A stretch of DNA of 64,000 nucleotides from Ochotona curzoniae (lineage: Eukaryota; Chordata; Mammalia; Lagomorpha; Ochotonidae): assembly GCF_017591425.1 (NCBI RefSeq), contig NW_024464918.1, positions 13,638,001 to 13,702,000 on the forward strand, in the 5' to 3' direction. Position numbers and translations under genes: made by a program. Under the pieces are notes generated by a model that saw only the letters and a program-made list of their open reading frames with translations, was not told the DNA's origin and made no database searches. Position 1 is the first letter of the stretch; each line of letters starts with the position of its first letter. Positions 1 through 10,429 of the stretch are shown here, piece by piece.

Positions 1-520
1 ATCTGGGGTACTAAGAGTTAGGGTCTTAGCATATAATTTATTGGGAGGGGGAACAATTCAGCGCACACCTGTGTGCTACAGGGTCTCTAACTTAAATGTA
101 AGTCTAACGATCTTCAAGGCCCATGGGAGAATTTTCTAAGCAGAGACTGAAGACATAGTGACCCAGACTCTGCTGGTTACAGTGGTGCTAAGCCAGGCGG
201 CTTCCTTCCAAGTGACAAGCAAAGAAAGGCAGAGACCGAGGCTCCACTGGGGCTATGTGGCCCACATTAAAGAGCAAGATTTATTTTCATTATATTTTTC
301 TCTTAGCTGAGGGCATCTTATCTGGTTAGACAGGCTTCTTCAGAACCAAATTTTGTTCTTTGTGACATTTGGAGTTAATATGAGGAAATAACTCTTTGTA
401 TTGCCTGGTATTGAAAATGTCAGTAAACAAACGCAGCAGTAGAAGAAGGGAGGGGGGTGGTTAGTAACAAAAGACATTGTTTCTAGATGCGGGAGGTCAC
501 AGGAGTGTTTAGAACAAAGG
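1..520. other. Unassigned noncoding sequence
   Basis: No exon, RNA gene or confident repeat is visible. The first ~120 bases (around 'cacctgtgtgct') have the texture of a very old retroelement fragment, but I cannot place them in a family. The remainder is ordinary mixed-composition noncoding DNA. Confidence 0.5.
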
Positions 521-589
521 TTTTCTCAAAAATGGGCTTGCCCACCCCGTCCCCGCAAACTTTTGAGTCCTTCTCTTGTACCTCCTCCC

Positions 590-830
590 GCTCCCTGGGC
601 CGGTTCTGCTGAAGCAGCGATGCTGATGCTAATACTTATTGCTTTAGCCAGCCGCCAAAGTGTAGCAGCACAAACACTCTTAATTTCAGGGCTGACAGCA
701 GGGCTGGGAAGGTCCTCACAGGATCGCAAAACAACTCAGGCAGCTGAGGGCTTCCGGCAGCAGGCTAACAAAAATATACTCTTAGAGGATGCGGCTCGGA
801 GAGGCGTGGGACCCGCACAGCAGTGAGCCT
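590..830. promoter_or_regulatory. Candidate regulatory segment, locally GC-rich
   Basis: This stretch is GC-richer than its surroundings and keeps several CpGs. It contains the AT-rich core 'gctgatgctaatacttatt', followed by a GC-rich part. Open frames of 87 codons (+) and 67 codons (-) overlap here, but neither looks like a known protein and both are explained by the low stop density of GC-rich DNA. The mix of unique AT core and retained CpG is typical of conserved noncoding elements; conservation itself is not shown. Confidence 0.3.
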
Positions 831-847
831 GAAAGCGGGCCTTTCCG

Positions 848-865
848 TTTTTTTTTTTTTTTTTT
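848..865 (+). repeat. Poly(T) tract, T18
   Basis: Eighteen uninterrupted T. No recognisable SINE or LINE body adjoins it on either side, so it may be a simple expansion or the tail of an unrecognisable antisense retroposon. Confidence 0.9.
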
Positions 866-979
866 GACAAAACAGAGCTTCACCCCTCACATCTGGTGGA
901 GCTGTGACAATCAGTGTTAGACCATTTTAGAAATCAGATACCCTGGGTACCAGGAAGTTGATTTGCCTTCCACTTCCTT

Positions 980-1400
980 AAGAAAACACGCATAAATATT
1001 TAAGTCGGGTTTTCATAAAAGAAGCGTTGTGTTTGAGATGTGAAATAAAGTCAGGCGGCCGGGAAAGCGTTCTCAGATATGGTGACCCTGGTGCAATTCT
1101 GACCATCCTCCAGATTTGGACAGAAGGGGGGCTCAGCTTCATCAAAGTCCTCGTGTGTTTTGTATCTGCTGTTTTACAGCAGGCGTCTATAATTTGCAGA
1201 GAATGGGACTTTAAGTTGTCACTTCCTTCTATATAAACAGAAGCTGGAGATTCGTGAAGGTTACTGTCTTAAATGATCCCCAAAAACAGTGTTTATGATT
1301 TGCCCCCGCGGTACGGTTTCTTTGCAGCTTTTTCCAATTAGAGAGCTGTGAGAGGTGCATCATCCCTGTTCTGGATTCCTTGGAGACCTTAGCTTTTCCG
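980..1400. promoter_or_regulatory. Candidate regulatory segment
   Basis: Unique-looking sequence with retained CpGs (gtcgggt, gaagcg, gcggccggg, cccgcggtacgg). A small inverted repeat, CTGCTGT/ACAGCAG with a 3-base spacer, sits at 1166-1182. A TATA-like 'tatataaac' lies at about 1231-1239, with no supporting initiator or coding sequence downstream. No repeat family is recognised. Assignment as regulatory DNA is inference. Confidence 0.28.
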
Positions 1401-2114
1401 GGCCAGCTTTGCCAGATAAGTCAGGCAGTGTCAGTGCCAGTCGTGCCATCTTGAATGTAAAGCGTGATTTTTGTAGGTCTCTCAAAGACTTCCAGAAGCA
1501 AATAAAGTTCATAAGGGGTGAATGGGTTTTTGTTTCTTTTTTTTTTTTTAAAGATCAGTGTAAATGACTTATTTTTAAAATAAACATTTAAAATCACTTT
1601 GATCTTAGCTGTCCAAAAGATGCAAACGAGTCATGCTTCTGGGGAGTACTTTCCGGGGTTTTAAACCTAGCATAGACCATTTCCTCTTTGCTTGCAAGAA
1701 GATAAATAATTTTTGGAACAATAGAACTCATGAGAAGCAATTGTGTAACTAATGGGCAGGTATAATATTGAAGGTGTTGTAAGAGAAGAAATTGGTTTTG
1801 CATTTGCAAATGGAAATTTTGCTAACTTCTTTAGGTAAGATTACTTAAGCAGGTTTGAATCCTGCAAACTGCATTACTCCGTCTGCCCATCTCTGTCTCA
1901 TCTGAAAGGATATCATCAACTTTTTTTGGTTAGTTAAAAATTTGTCCATGCTATACCCTAGAGTGTCTTTAATCTTTCAGTTTCAATAACTGGGACTTTT
2001 TTTCAATTGGATTGTAAACTTGCATAATCAACAGACACAATAATTTAAACATAATTGCAACACTGAATATCAAGTTCTATATTTGATATCTTAGTTCAAT
2101 GGTTAATATTTTGA
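1401..2114. other. Unassigned noncoding sequence
   Basis: AT-rich unique-looking sequence with a T-run near 1536-1550. I see no splice-flanked open frame, RNA gene or assignable repeat. Confidence 0.5.
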
Positions 2115-2361
2115 GGAGTACTCCCCAAGTAGCTGCAATGGCTAGAGCTGAGCCCTATCTAAAGCCAGGAGCCAGGAGCTCTTCTGGGTCTCTCACATGG
2201 GTGCAGGATCCCAAGGTCTTATGCTATTCTCAACTGCTTTCCCAGGCCACAAGGAGAGAGCTGGATGGAAAGTGGGTTAGCTGGGACATGAATTGGCACC
2301 GATATGGTATCCTGGCACATGCAAAGCAAGGATTTAGCCACCATGGTATCACATCAGGACC
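2115..2361 (-). mobile_element. CSINE copy, antisense, lacking A-tail
   Basis: On the minus strand this reads as a lagomorph C-type SINE: tRNA-like head near 2361, then the 'gctccctgc…tgtggcctggga' region (2240-2270 complement), the 'aaagccttgggaccctgca' core and the 'ggccattgcagctacttggggagt' end near 2115. The A-rich tail and microsatellite are missing, so the copy is 3'-truncated or its tail has eroded. Many substitutions indicate an old copy. The open frame across it (2099-2371) is only the SINE read in antisense. Confidence 0.85.
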
Positions 2362-2970
2362 AAATTTTTAGATTTTGATTAAGTAAAAATATAATTGCAA
2401 TGAGAATGAGTTCTGATACATTTTAAAATATCCTTGAGATAAAAAAGAATGATTTTAAAGTTTCCTACATACTTCCTTTGTATGAAAAAGCAAGTGTTAG
2501 CTGTATTCATATCCTATATTATTTAATCCTTAAACTAAATTTCCTTTTGCCTTTTTTAAAAATGTGATGTTTAAGGTAGTTATCCCATGAATTGCAGGAA
2601 GTTGTTCTTATTAGACCATTCATCGTTTTCACAGTCATGGTATGATTGTTCGTATGAAGAATAGGGGAACAAGTGATCATTTTCAAAGATGTTTTAGGAT
2701 CTAAACTGACATAGTGAAGGATGTCTGACAGTTCATTTTCAACTGGCTTCCAGTCCTTTTCTTAAATAGAGCTCTCTATCAAGTTTCTGTAGCTATTGAG
2801 TGGCGTATGTGTGTGTGGAGTGTGGAGGGTGGGGTTGAGGGGGCGATGAGGGATAGGAGGAGGAAGCACTATGTGAGAAAATTTAGGTGGTTCTGTAAGG
2901 GTCTCTTTCCAATACAAATGAATTGAAAATGTGTACTTTTTGTTGGATAGACACAAGCACCTAGTGGGCA
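2362..2970. other. Unassigned noncoding sequence with GT-rich/G-run patch
   Basis: AT-rich up to 2790, then a GT-rich patch (about 2803-2826) leading into the G-run block annotated separately. No gene or repeat family is recognised. Confidence 0.5.
2827..2852 (+). other. Potential G-quadruplex motif
   Basis: Four G-runs on the + strand, GGG-T-GGGG-TTGA-GGGGG-CGATGA-GGG, with loops of 1, 4 and 6 bases. This satisfies the usual G3+N1-7 rule for intramolecular quadruplexes. It is preceded by a GT-rich stretch. No gene start is nearby to suggest a role. Confidence 0.6.
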
Positions 2971-2971
2971 G

Positions 2972-3115
2972 AGGATAATCTGAATGAAGACGTGTGAGTT
3001 CTATTCTGAGATTGCCCAGTAATGAACCATGTGACCTTACACAAGACCGTTAGCTTCATAGGGGAGATTTTTCTGATGTATAAATTGAAAAGCACTTGGC
3101 TTGACAGTAAGTTTA
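2972..3115 (-). mobile_element. MIR fragment, antisense
   Basis: The + strand resembles the reverse complement of MIR: '…gagttctattctgagattgcc', then 'accatgtgacctta' and a pyrimidine/A-rich part near 'ctgatgtataaattga'. It is very diverged, as expected of a SINE that predates placental radiation. Confidence 0.55.
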
Positions 3116-3390
3116 AAAATATTTGTAGAATAAGTAAGACAGAATTGCTGTGGGAATGGAGAGCTTGAGACTGGGGTAGTATCCTCTGGCTGAACTCCGT
3201 TCTTGAGGCGTGGAATGGTGGGGGAATCTCTAGAGCGATGCAGAGCAATCCAGAGATGATTTGAGCTAAAATTTACGCTGATAAAAATCAAAGCCACTTT
3301 GACATTTTTGCAAGCATCTTTTATGGTGATATTATGTGCTGTAGAAAATGTGCAAAATATAGAAGACCAAATAATTCATCAGCACAGATA

Positions 3391-3488
3391 TTGGATGGGA
3401 AGTAAAGCACTCAAGACATGAACTGGCATCCATATGGGATGCCAGTGCTCGAAAGGTGTGGATTTAGCCATTGAGCCAGCGTGCCACG
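3391..3488 (-). mobile_element. CSINE 5'-end fragment, antisense
   Basis: Only the tRNA-related head half is present. The + strand reads 'ggatgggaagt…catgaactggcatccatatgggatgcc' and ends 'ttgagccagcgtgcc', the antisense of the CSINE start. The 3' two thirds are missing. Confidence 0.8.
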
Positions 3489-5704
3489 TTTCTATCCTTA
3501 TCTAGTTAATGAATGGCTCATATTGGTAGGTGAAATAATATCCTGAAAAGAGGTAATCACTCTTTCAGATTATAGAATAAAAGATATCTCTCATGTCATT
3601 AAATGAAATGCTGTCCTCATTATATGTCTGGCAAAAAGTTGTTTTTCATTTTGGAGTAAGTAGCTTATACAATCAGCTCTAATGTCAGTCACATACCTGG
3701 GATCTCTCTGATTGCTAACACTTTCTTTATATCTCATGACACCGCTGATTTTAACAAACAGGGCTTATGTATTCCTAACTCCTCTCATTTTTGAATTACT
3801 ATTTTTGAAAAAAAAAAAACCTTGAAGCTGTGTATTTTCGGGGAGCATACATGCATATTCAAGGCATGAATGCTTCTTTCAGGAATTGATCTGCGTGTTG
3901 GCTGGCAAACGTCTCAGGTACGTGAAAGGGCCCTGGCTGCCTGGTCACTCATGGAGGAATATATTTTAAAAATGCTTTCTTGACCCTCTCCTAACTTGGA
4001 GGCAAGCACATTCCTCACTTTTTCCCAACCAAAGCGAACCAAATTTTCATGTGCAGAGAGTGTGTTTTCAGTGGATTAGACCCAAAGCTATGTTGTTCTA
4101 GAGGTCTTAGAACTGCTTATGTAGTGCACAATAAGCTTTGTAGCACAATTTAAATGTTGATTTTAACATATAAACAGTCATCCAAAAGCATTTCAGAAAA
4201 GCTGTTTTTAGGAGTTGGCTTGGAAGTGTATTGGATAATGATTTCTCAAGCATGTTTATTTTCTTTTGGTGTCTTTATTTAGGCATATAAAGTTTTTCCC
4301 TTTACTGGGACCCTATAAAGAAGTTTTGTGTCCTTTTTTCCCCTCGTTCAGTGCTCCTGCCCTTTCTTTTCCAGCTGTTTCTTTTATTCATAGGAGGCAT
4401 TAGACGACATTCTTTATTTTCCCGACAATGACTTATTTATACCTAATTGCTTTGGTTCTGGGATTGTTCAGAAACTGTATTGACAGTGAAAATTTTCAGT
4501 TGTCTCACAATGAGAGCATGTGAATTAACACAGATCCCAATCAAAACATGGCAAGTGAGAAACAAAGCCCCCAACAACGGCATATTTCTGACATTGCCTT
4601 TGTTAAGTGTTGCATTAATAGGAAGGTGACATTCTTTTGAGAAGTAAAGCATATGTAAATAGGAACAGTTTTTAAAAATAGAACTTTTCAAGTCAAACTA
4701 ATTTTATTGGCTTCATAAGGCAAGAATGAATTAGACAGAAACCCTGTGTTACTAGAGAATTGGAATCAGAGTTGTTCTCTTTGGTTTTACAACCAAATGG
4801 TTTTAAATTCTTATTTATTTATTTATTTATTTGTGTTATGTATTGCTGGGTATAGTTAGGTTTGTAGTTTTAACAAACTTATCCTGTGTTTTAATTTCAT
4901 CCTCAGTGACAACCCAAAGGGTCCCTATGTCCTCTCGGTGTGACTACAGTCAGTTGTATGAGTTTGGAAAATTGCAAACCTAATTTCTGGCAGCATCAAA
5001 GGCAGGTTACCTGAAAGATTCCCAGGTTGCTTTGTGATTTGATAATTACATTTCTTGATTTATTTCTCTTTCTAAGATGGGAATAAAAGTGCTGCTCTCA
5101 CTAATGACTGAATTGGTTGGTTCCACTCATATGCGCTATGCAATCTCTTTACCAGGCAGCCTTTCAAAGTTAATCTATTGTAAAATTAGATTGTGAAAAT
5201 GGACGAAGTTGCCACCAACTTGGGACAATAGTGAAGGACTCACAGTGTCAGCCACAGATATCTCCCCAGTGGAGATTCTTCCATAACTGTTTATGGTGTC
5301 ATCTGGTTTTCCAAAACCTTGCATTTGCTTTGCAGCCCCAGTTATATCCTGAAAGTGCGATCCTTCCATGTTGATTGATCTGATCACAAGTTGTTTTTCT
5401 TGCTAAGGAAGCGCCCACCCCTTTTCCTGAGCATCTGTATCGTAACTGACAGAGATGCAAAATAATTTCTTTTAATAGTGTTTCTATTCAATTATCTTTA
5501 TACTATACTGTATAAACTGAGTAGTACATCCACTAGAGAAGGGAGAGAGGGGTCAGAGGATTTGGATTCCAGTAAAATTGAAATAATCAGCCTACTTGCA
5601 GTGCAAAACCATGAGCCATGAACATGATCGCTGACCTTGTTAGCAAATGGGACAAATCAATTAGAGGAACTGAATTTTCACGTTGTTGAGGATGTTATAA
5701 TTCT
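3489..5704. other. Unassigned noncoding sequence
   Basis: Unique-looking AT-rich DNA. A (TTTA)n run lies at about 4811-4832. The overlapping small open frames at 4443-4691 (-) and 4447-4629 (+) are low-complexity translations without family resemblance. No RNA gene is seen. Confidence 0.5.
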
Positions 5705-5707
5705 GGG

Positions 5708-5879
5708 ATTCTTAACCTATAGACAGTTCAAGACTAGATTTCAGGGGTGGGGCAGAAAGCTTTTGAAGTGGATATAACTTTTTTTTTTTTTAATTTAAGT
5801 ACAGGCATTTTCCTAGGGAGAGGCTTTTATTAAATTCCTAGATGCATCTACACCCATAAAAGGTTAAGGAACCACTGTA
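5708..5879. mobile_element. Small non-autonomous hAT (Charlie/MER-type) element
   Basis: The ends form imperfect terminal inverted repeats: 'ctgggattcttaacct' at the left and 'aggttaaggaaccactg' at the right, matching the CAGNGGTTCTTAACC type of ends of mammalian hAT-Charlie relics. The interior has 'gatttcaggggtgggg', a T12-13 run and no coding capacity. An 8 bp target duplication is not clearly preserved. The size (~170 bp) fits a MITE-like internal-deletion product; the exact family is not assignable by eye. Confidence 0.6.
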
Positions 5880-7184
5880 TTCTAGCTTCATAATTTTTTG
5901 TTTTATTACCAAAGTTGATACTCTTTTTCTTTTTATGCAGAGAGACAAAAGCATGTTAAACTCTGATATTCCATAATCTTTAATTTTTCTTTCCTTTTGG
6001 ACATCTTATAATAAGTATACAGGAAAGAGATATCTAAACTCAGTTAATAGATCCAAGAAATGCACATTCAGAGTGCTTTAAAATCAAGTTACAAATGTAA
6101 TTTCCAATTTTCTGGGGAGAAAATTGGAAGAAAGAGTCGTTGGAATCCAGAGTAAATTCATTGTATGTACATTGTCAGTGGTTTCATTATATTCCTCATT
6201 GGTCCCCAACTCAACACATTTTTAAGGAGCAGAAAGTTTATATCCTCTCCCTATTGATGATATTTTGTGAACTACTTAGTTTGAGTTTTTGTAGTCAAAG
6301 AGATGTGGCTGGAGTTTCTGTCTGTAGCATCTTAACATCCCAAAGCAATACGTGTTACCAGTTAGGGATACTTTTTGAGATGTGAATGAGGAATTTGCTG
6401 GTCTCGAGGAGCATTTGTTCATTTATGGGATATTTTGGATTCATCTAGATCTAGCCTTGACAGGTTACAGAAAAATAACCATCTTAATTTACTGTGATGC
6501 AATGGGCTTCCTAAGACTGGGCCTGTGTGATACGTGGAAAACCCTGAGCTTATGGCGGTGAGGCCTTTAAAATTCTTCATGTCCCATGATTGACTTTCAT
6601 TATTTTGTGACAGTCAGGAAGTGATGCTGTGACTGTTTAAGAAGTATGGGTAGAATGCTGAGTGCTCCCTGGAGGACTTTCCCATTATAACGGATTTGCC
6701 TGTTGATTTGGAACAGCATTGTCACTTTCACTCCAAACTTCTCAAGAATCTTAGCCTTCTCTTATTCTGAAAACTAGGATCTCATCAATTGACGCCATAG
6801 AGATAATGTGTCTAGTGGGTCTGGAAAGTTAGTAGGGTCAAATAGCATTTATGACGTTTATGACAGTTGCAAAATGAAATATGGCAATAGCAGCTATCTC
6901 TGCTTCTCTGACTTTGATAAGTTTCAATTATTTGCTTGTCCTTTTCATTCTGTTTTGCCCCTTTAAAGTATGATGGTGTCCAGGAAAAATCCAAATTCTG
7001 GACCCAGATCTTTCAATCATAATGGTTAACATAATGTTACCTGCTTTTGTGACTTAATATAGTTAGGTTGATGAGGAGATGAGACATCAAATGTGATATC
7101 ATTTTAAGTCTAAGTGAGCATTTCTCCTTTCGTTGATAGAAACTCTCCTAAAATTGCCAGCTCAACCAGGGTACATATTTTAGT
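5880..7184. other. Unassigned noncoding sequence
   Basis: No gene or confident repeat. The small open frame at 6140-6385 (+) has no recognisable domain and no splice-site context that I can support. Confidence 0.5.
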
Positions 7185-7425
7185 GGCTTACAGTTCTGGG
7201 TCTGGAGTCACACAGAATTGGGTGAGAATTCTGACTGTTTCATTTACCCATATGTGAACTTAAAGAAATCTTTTGTATAATCTGAGCCCTGTCTTCTCTA
7301 TCTTTAAAATGGGAATAAGGATAGTTCATACCTACTAGTGTGAATGGAAGAATATACCATGAAGTCTTAGGCACTGTATGCTGGTCTGTGTAGCTGCTCT
7401 GTAAATGTAAGTTATTATTAGATAT
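7185..7425 (-). mobile_element. MIR, antisense, near full length
   Basis: The + strand follows the reverse complement of MIR in order: 'cagttctgggtctggagtcacacagaattgggtg', the 'catttacccatatgtgaact' block, the 'ctttaaaatgggaataagg' block, then 'gtaaatgtaagttattatta' at the end. All landmarks are present and collinear. Confidence 0.8.
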
Positions 7426-8574
7426 AGGGTTCCTTTACCTACGTTATTAGGGATTTCATCCTGAAAACAGACCCATGCATATTTGCTCTAAGAAAACCCA
7501 ATACCCAGGCAGGTTGTCCTTTTAGGCAGAAATCACCAAGTTCTGTGGATTATAGTTCTCAGTAACTGCCTTTTATTAAATCAGATTTGATCTTCAAGTG
7601 GCAGCAGGATGCCAGCTTTTCCTACATTTCTCAGTTTCCTGTGCCTTCCAGTGGTATTCAAAATACTTCACAATTCAACTCAAGAAATTTAGCACATCTT
7701 CAGAATAAATTATTATTGTCATTAGCACATTACCACCCAGGAAAAATCTGTAGAGGAACAGAGTGCCCAAAGTGAAATGCTGCATGTTCATCAACTTGTG
7801 AGCAACATATATAGCAAGATGTTTTGGTTCAGTTACTTTTTGTACACTGGAACTAAAAAGCATAGCACACCAGATAGTGTTTGTTGTTTTTGTAACTGAG
7901 TTGCAAAGTCCCAATTTAAATGTTTCATACAGAGATAAAGGTAAGGAAGCCAGCACAGAAAAAAGTCACGGAGACAATGCCCCTTGACAAAAGGGTCCAG
8001 GTGAATGAGTTGTAACCATCTCACCTTTCTTCAGCTTGTGTAAGTCGTTGAAACGTGCAATGTAAACATCCCTAAATGATAGCAGAAATAAAAAAGAAAA
8101 AATCAAAAGATCTAGTTTAGTTGTTTTCATTAAGCTTTTTAAAAAAATGTGGGCTGATTTTAATCAACTTTTCTATCACTTTTTTTCCTTGTGACTCTTG
8201 TTATGCATGGTTTAGCACATGACAGATATTTTTACTTTACAGGTTTCCAAAGGTGATAATTTCTTGCATTGTACATGACTATGTATACTAAAAATGAAAT
8301 ATTGCTTTAAAATACAGTTCTAGGGACCTAGATTGCTTTATCCCTTTGAATGGTGTGGCTTTCTCCTCCTGTTAATATATATGTATAAATTACATATACA
8401 TATGTACAATACACAATATATCAGCCAAAACTAAAATCTTTTTCATGAAAGGGCGAGTTCATGATTTACTTCCAGATGAATGCCCTATGGATCCTTAAAC
8501 CTAAGCCTGAAAAATAGGAAATAATTCACTCTGGCTTGAAAGGGTGGGGATTTCTTTGTTTCTTTTTATATTTA
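7426..8574. other. Unassigned noncoding sequence
   Basis: AT-rich unique-looking DNA with an AT/TA-rich microsatellite-like patch at 8375-8420. The antisense open frame 7675-7956 is not supported as coding. Confidence 0.5.
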
Positions 8575-8740
8575 TTCAGGAAAAGCTGACAATCGTCCCA
8601 CATTAATGAACTACACCATCAATCACTGAGTTGACAATGAGCGGAAAAGCGAGGTATATGTCAGGCTGACGGCATATTGCCTTTTTCAGTGAGGGCATGG
8701 CTGTTTATAGCACTTTCATTGGCAAAATTCTTTTTGCACT
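8575..8740. promoter_or_regulatory. Candidate regulatory element with PBX/MEIS-like sites
   Basis: It contains ATCAATCA (8618-8625), the classic PBX-type octamer, followed 6 bases later by TGACA (8632-8636), a MEIS/PREP/TGIF half-site. An 'attaatga' homeodomain-like site and scattered CpGs (atcgtcc, gagcgg, aagcgagg, gacggc) are also present. It has the texture of a conserved noncoding element. Function and conservation are inferred. Confidence 0.35.
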
Positions 8741-9093
8741 GGAGCAGGAGTAGAAAGAATTAGAAAGGCAGCCAATGGAAAGAGATTTATGTTTTCAAAT
8801 TGTAGTTTGAGAATTTTTTTTTGTAACTTGTGTACCTATATTATAGACTTTAAGTGTAAAGGTAAAATGAGGAAAAAAAGGAGGTTTTATTTCTCATTAT
8901 TGTTTAGGACTGGTTGTATTTCCTTAAGACCATGCAAGAAGTTTCAAAGATTATGTGCATCAGCTGCATTTGAATCTTGATATTGTTGCATTGGTGAACT
9001 GGGAATAAGTAGCAATAATTTAGTTTACTCTTAGCACCCACATTGGGATAAACTGACATACCTGTACACCCACTTACCTCTACACGCACAACA

Positions 9094-9114
9094 CACAGGC
9101 ACACACACACACAC
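9094..9114 (+). repeat. (CA)n microsatellite
   Basis: Short CA run beginning in 'acacacaggcacacacacacacac', imperfect at the left. Confidence 0.85.
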
Positions 9115-9424
9115 GTGGTAATGAAAGTGACTTTGGAATCCCATTTCCCCTCAGCACCAGTTGAGAAGAGGAAAGTTGAATTCTTGGTGGAATCCTTGTA
9201 TCAGGCAATATTACAGTGACTTGTTTCTTAGGCTCATTCAGATCATGCCTTTCCTAATTCTCAGATGATGATATTATGTCTATAAGAAATTGTACCACAT
9301 AATTCAAAATTTCAAAATTATATATATATATATTTTGTAAAGTGTCTTTGATTCCACAATAACTTCTCAACAGTATAAAGGAGTTGTAAGATCAGAGTTT
9401 GAGTAGCACACTGAGAGAGGAGTG

Positions 9425-9600
9425 CGTGGTTATGAGGGATTCACAAGTGGAGGCTGTGCCACTCACTGACTGTTTGGCTCCACATGTCATTTTCACCCCC
9501 TCTGAACAATATTTTCCTACCTTATCAAGATCTTACAAAAATGCAATGGAGTATCATGACACTGTGTTTAACATATGATATAAGGCATTAATAATTACCC
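9425..9600 (-). mobile_element. MIR, antisense
   Basis: The + strand shows the reverse-complement landmarks 'gccactcactgactgtttggct', 'catgtcattttcaccccctctga', 'tatcatgacactgtgttt' and a final 'aataattaccccc'. It is moderately diverged but collinear with MIR. Confidence 0.65.
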
Positions 9601-9710
9601 CCTGCTAATACTACCTTCACCTTTCCTTCTTGGCCAACTTACTAAATTGACAAAAGTCAGACCTATTTGGACAAAGGTCAGGATAAGATGCCTTCCAAGA
9701 AAGAGATGAG

Positions 9711-9782
9711 AGCAGCCAGGGGTTGAACCAGCACTCCCATTATGGGATGCCCATGTTACAAGCAGTGGCTTCATCTGCTGAC
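9711..9782 (-). mobile_element. CSINE 5'-end fragment, antisense
   Basis: 'gccaggggttgaaccagcac', then 'tatgggatgcc' and 'acaagcagtggcttcatctgctg' match the antisense of the tRNA-derived head of an older CSINE subfamily. Only about 70 bases remain. Confidence 0.65.
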
Positions 9783-10039
9783 TGTGAAAGCTTTAATAAA
9801 ATTAGTGGTTTTACAACTTCATCAGAAGTATTCCTCAGTAAAATGGTTTTTAAAGTGTTTTTTTGCTGTTGTGCTGTGTTTTTATGGCATGCGCCTTATA
9901 GTAAAGCATGTGGTGACTAAGTGTGGTTTGGCATCATTACCTTGATTCTCTCAAGGCATCACCGATTGCCTTATCAATCACTGGATTTGCATCTTCAGTA
10001 CAAATGTTGGCTCAGTCTTATTATTAGGAACGTAGGAAA

Positions 10040-10290
10040 ATAGTTTTGACCTCATGCACCTCTGGCAGGAACTCAAGACTTTTAGGGTTCTGCAACGCTA
10101 CATTTGTAAACTGCTGCTCTGTGTATTAATGTCTCTCAAAAATGCTCCTGATAGATGTATGAACAATTTTAGGAAGCAAAACAATGGAAAAGAATTGCAT
10201 ATTATTATTGTTACAATACCATTTTATTGTCTATTTTCATACTTGTCTGTCTGTCATGACAGACAGATGCTTTGTTAAAATGCTGCTAAA
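10040..10290. promoter_or_regulatory. Candidate regulatory element containing a 22 bp perfect palindrome
   Basis: Unique-looking sequence with SOX-type 'aacaatgg' (about 10180-10187) and 'ttacaatacc' patches, ending in the 22 bp palindrome annotated separately. Two small plus-strand open frames cover part of it, without family resemblance. The regulatory call is inference from motif density. Confidence 0.38.
10246..10267. promoter_or_regulatory. 22 bp perfect palindrome (CAGACA / CTGTCA-TGACAG)
   Basis: The half-site TCTGTCTGTCA is followed immediately by its exact reverse complement TGACAGACAGA, with no spacer. It contains CTGTCA-TGACAG, two head-to-head TALE-homeodomain (TGIF/MEIS/PREP) half-sites, flanked by CAGACA/TGTCTG, the SMAD box. 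Pairing fails at the next base on each side (G10245/T10268). A binding role is inferred from motif identity only. Confidence 0.6.
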
Positions 10291-10405
10291 TTTTTATTTC
10301 CTGTTGAATCTTTGCATTTCATTTCAAACCAGGAAGAAAATAATCCTCTGTGATTCAGTGTAAGGAAGAAGAAAAGCCTGTGTGTGTCAGGGAGCGTACA
10401 CATTT

Positions 10406-10429
10406 GAAGTTCAGCAACTGCTGAACTTC
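10406..10429. promoter_or_regulatory. Inverted repeat, 11 bp arms with 2-base spacer
   Basis: GAAGTTCAGCA and TGCTGAACTTC are exact reverse complements separated by 'ac'. Each arm contains AGTTCA/TGAACT, a nuclear-receptor half-site (RGKTCA class), giving an inverted pair spaced by 8 bases. It lies 139 bp to the right of the palindrome at 10246-10267. Function is inferred. Confidence 0.5.

Noticed and set aside
563..826. 87-codon open frame with a hydrophobic N-terminal stretch, resembling a signal peptide
   Set aside because: The GC-rich stretch lowers stop frequency on both strands (an antisense frame overlaps), and no homologue or splice structure is recognisable.
1226..1400. Promoter with TATA box at 'tatataaac'
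   Set aside because: No downstream exon, initiator or CpG island of adequate length; TATA-like words are common in AT-rich DNA.
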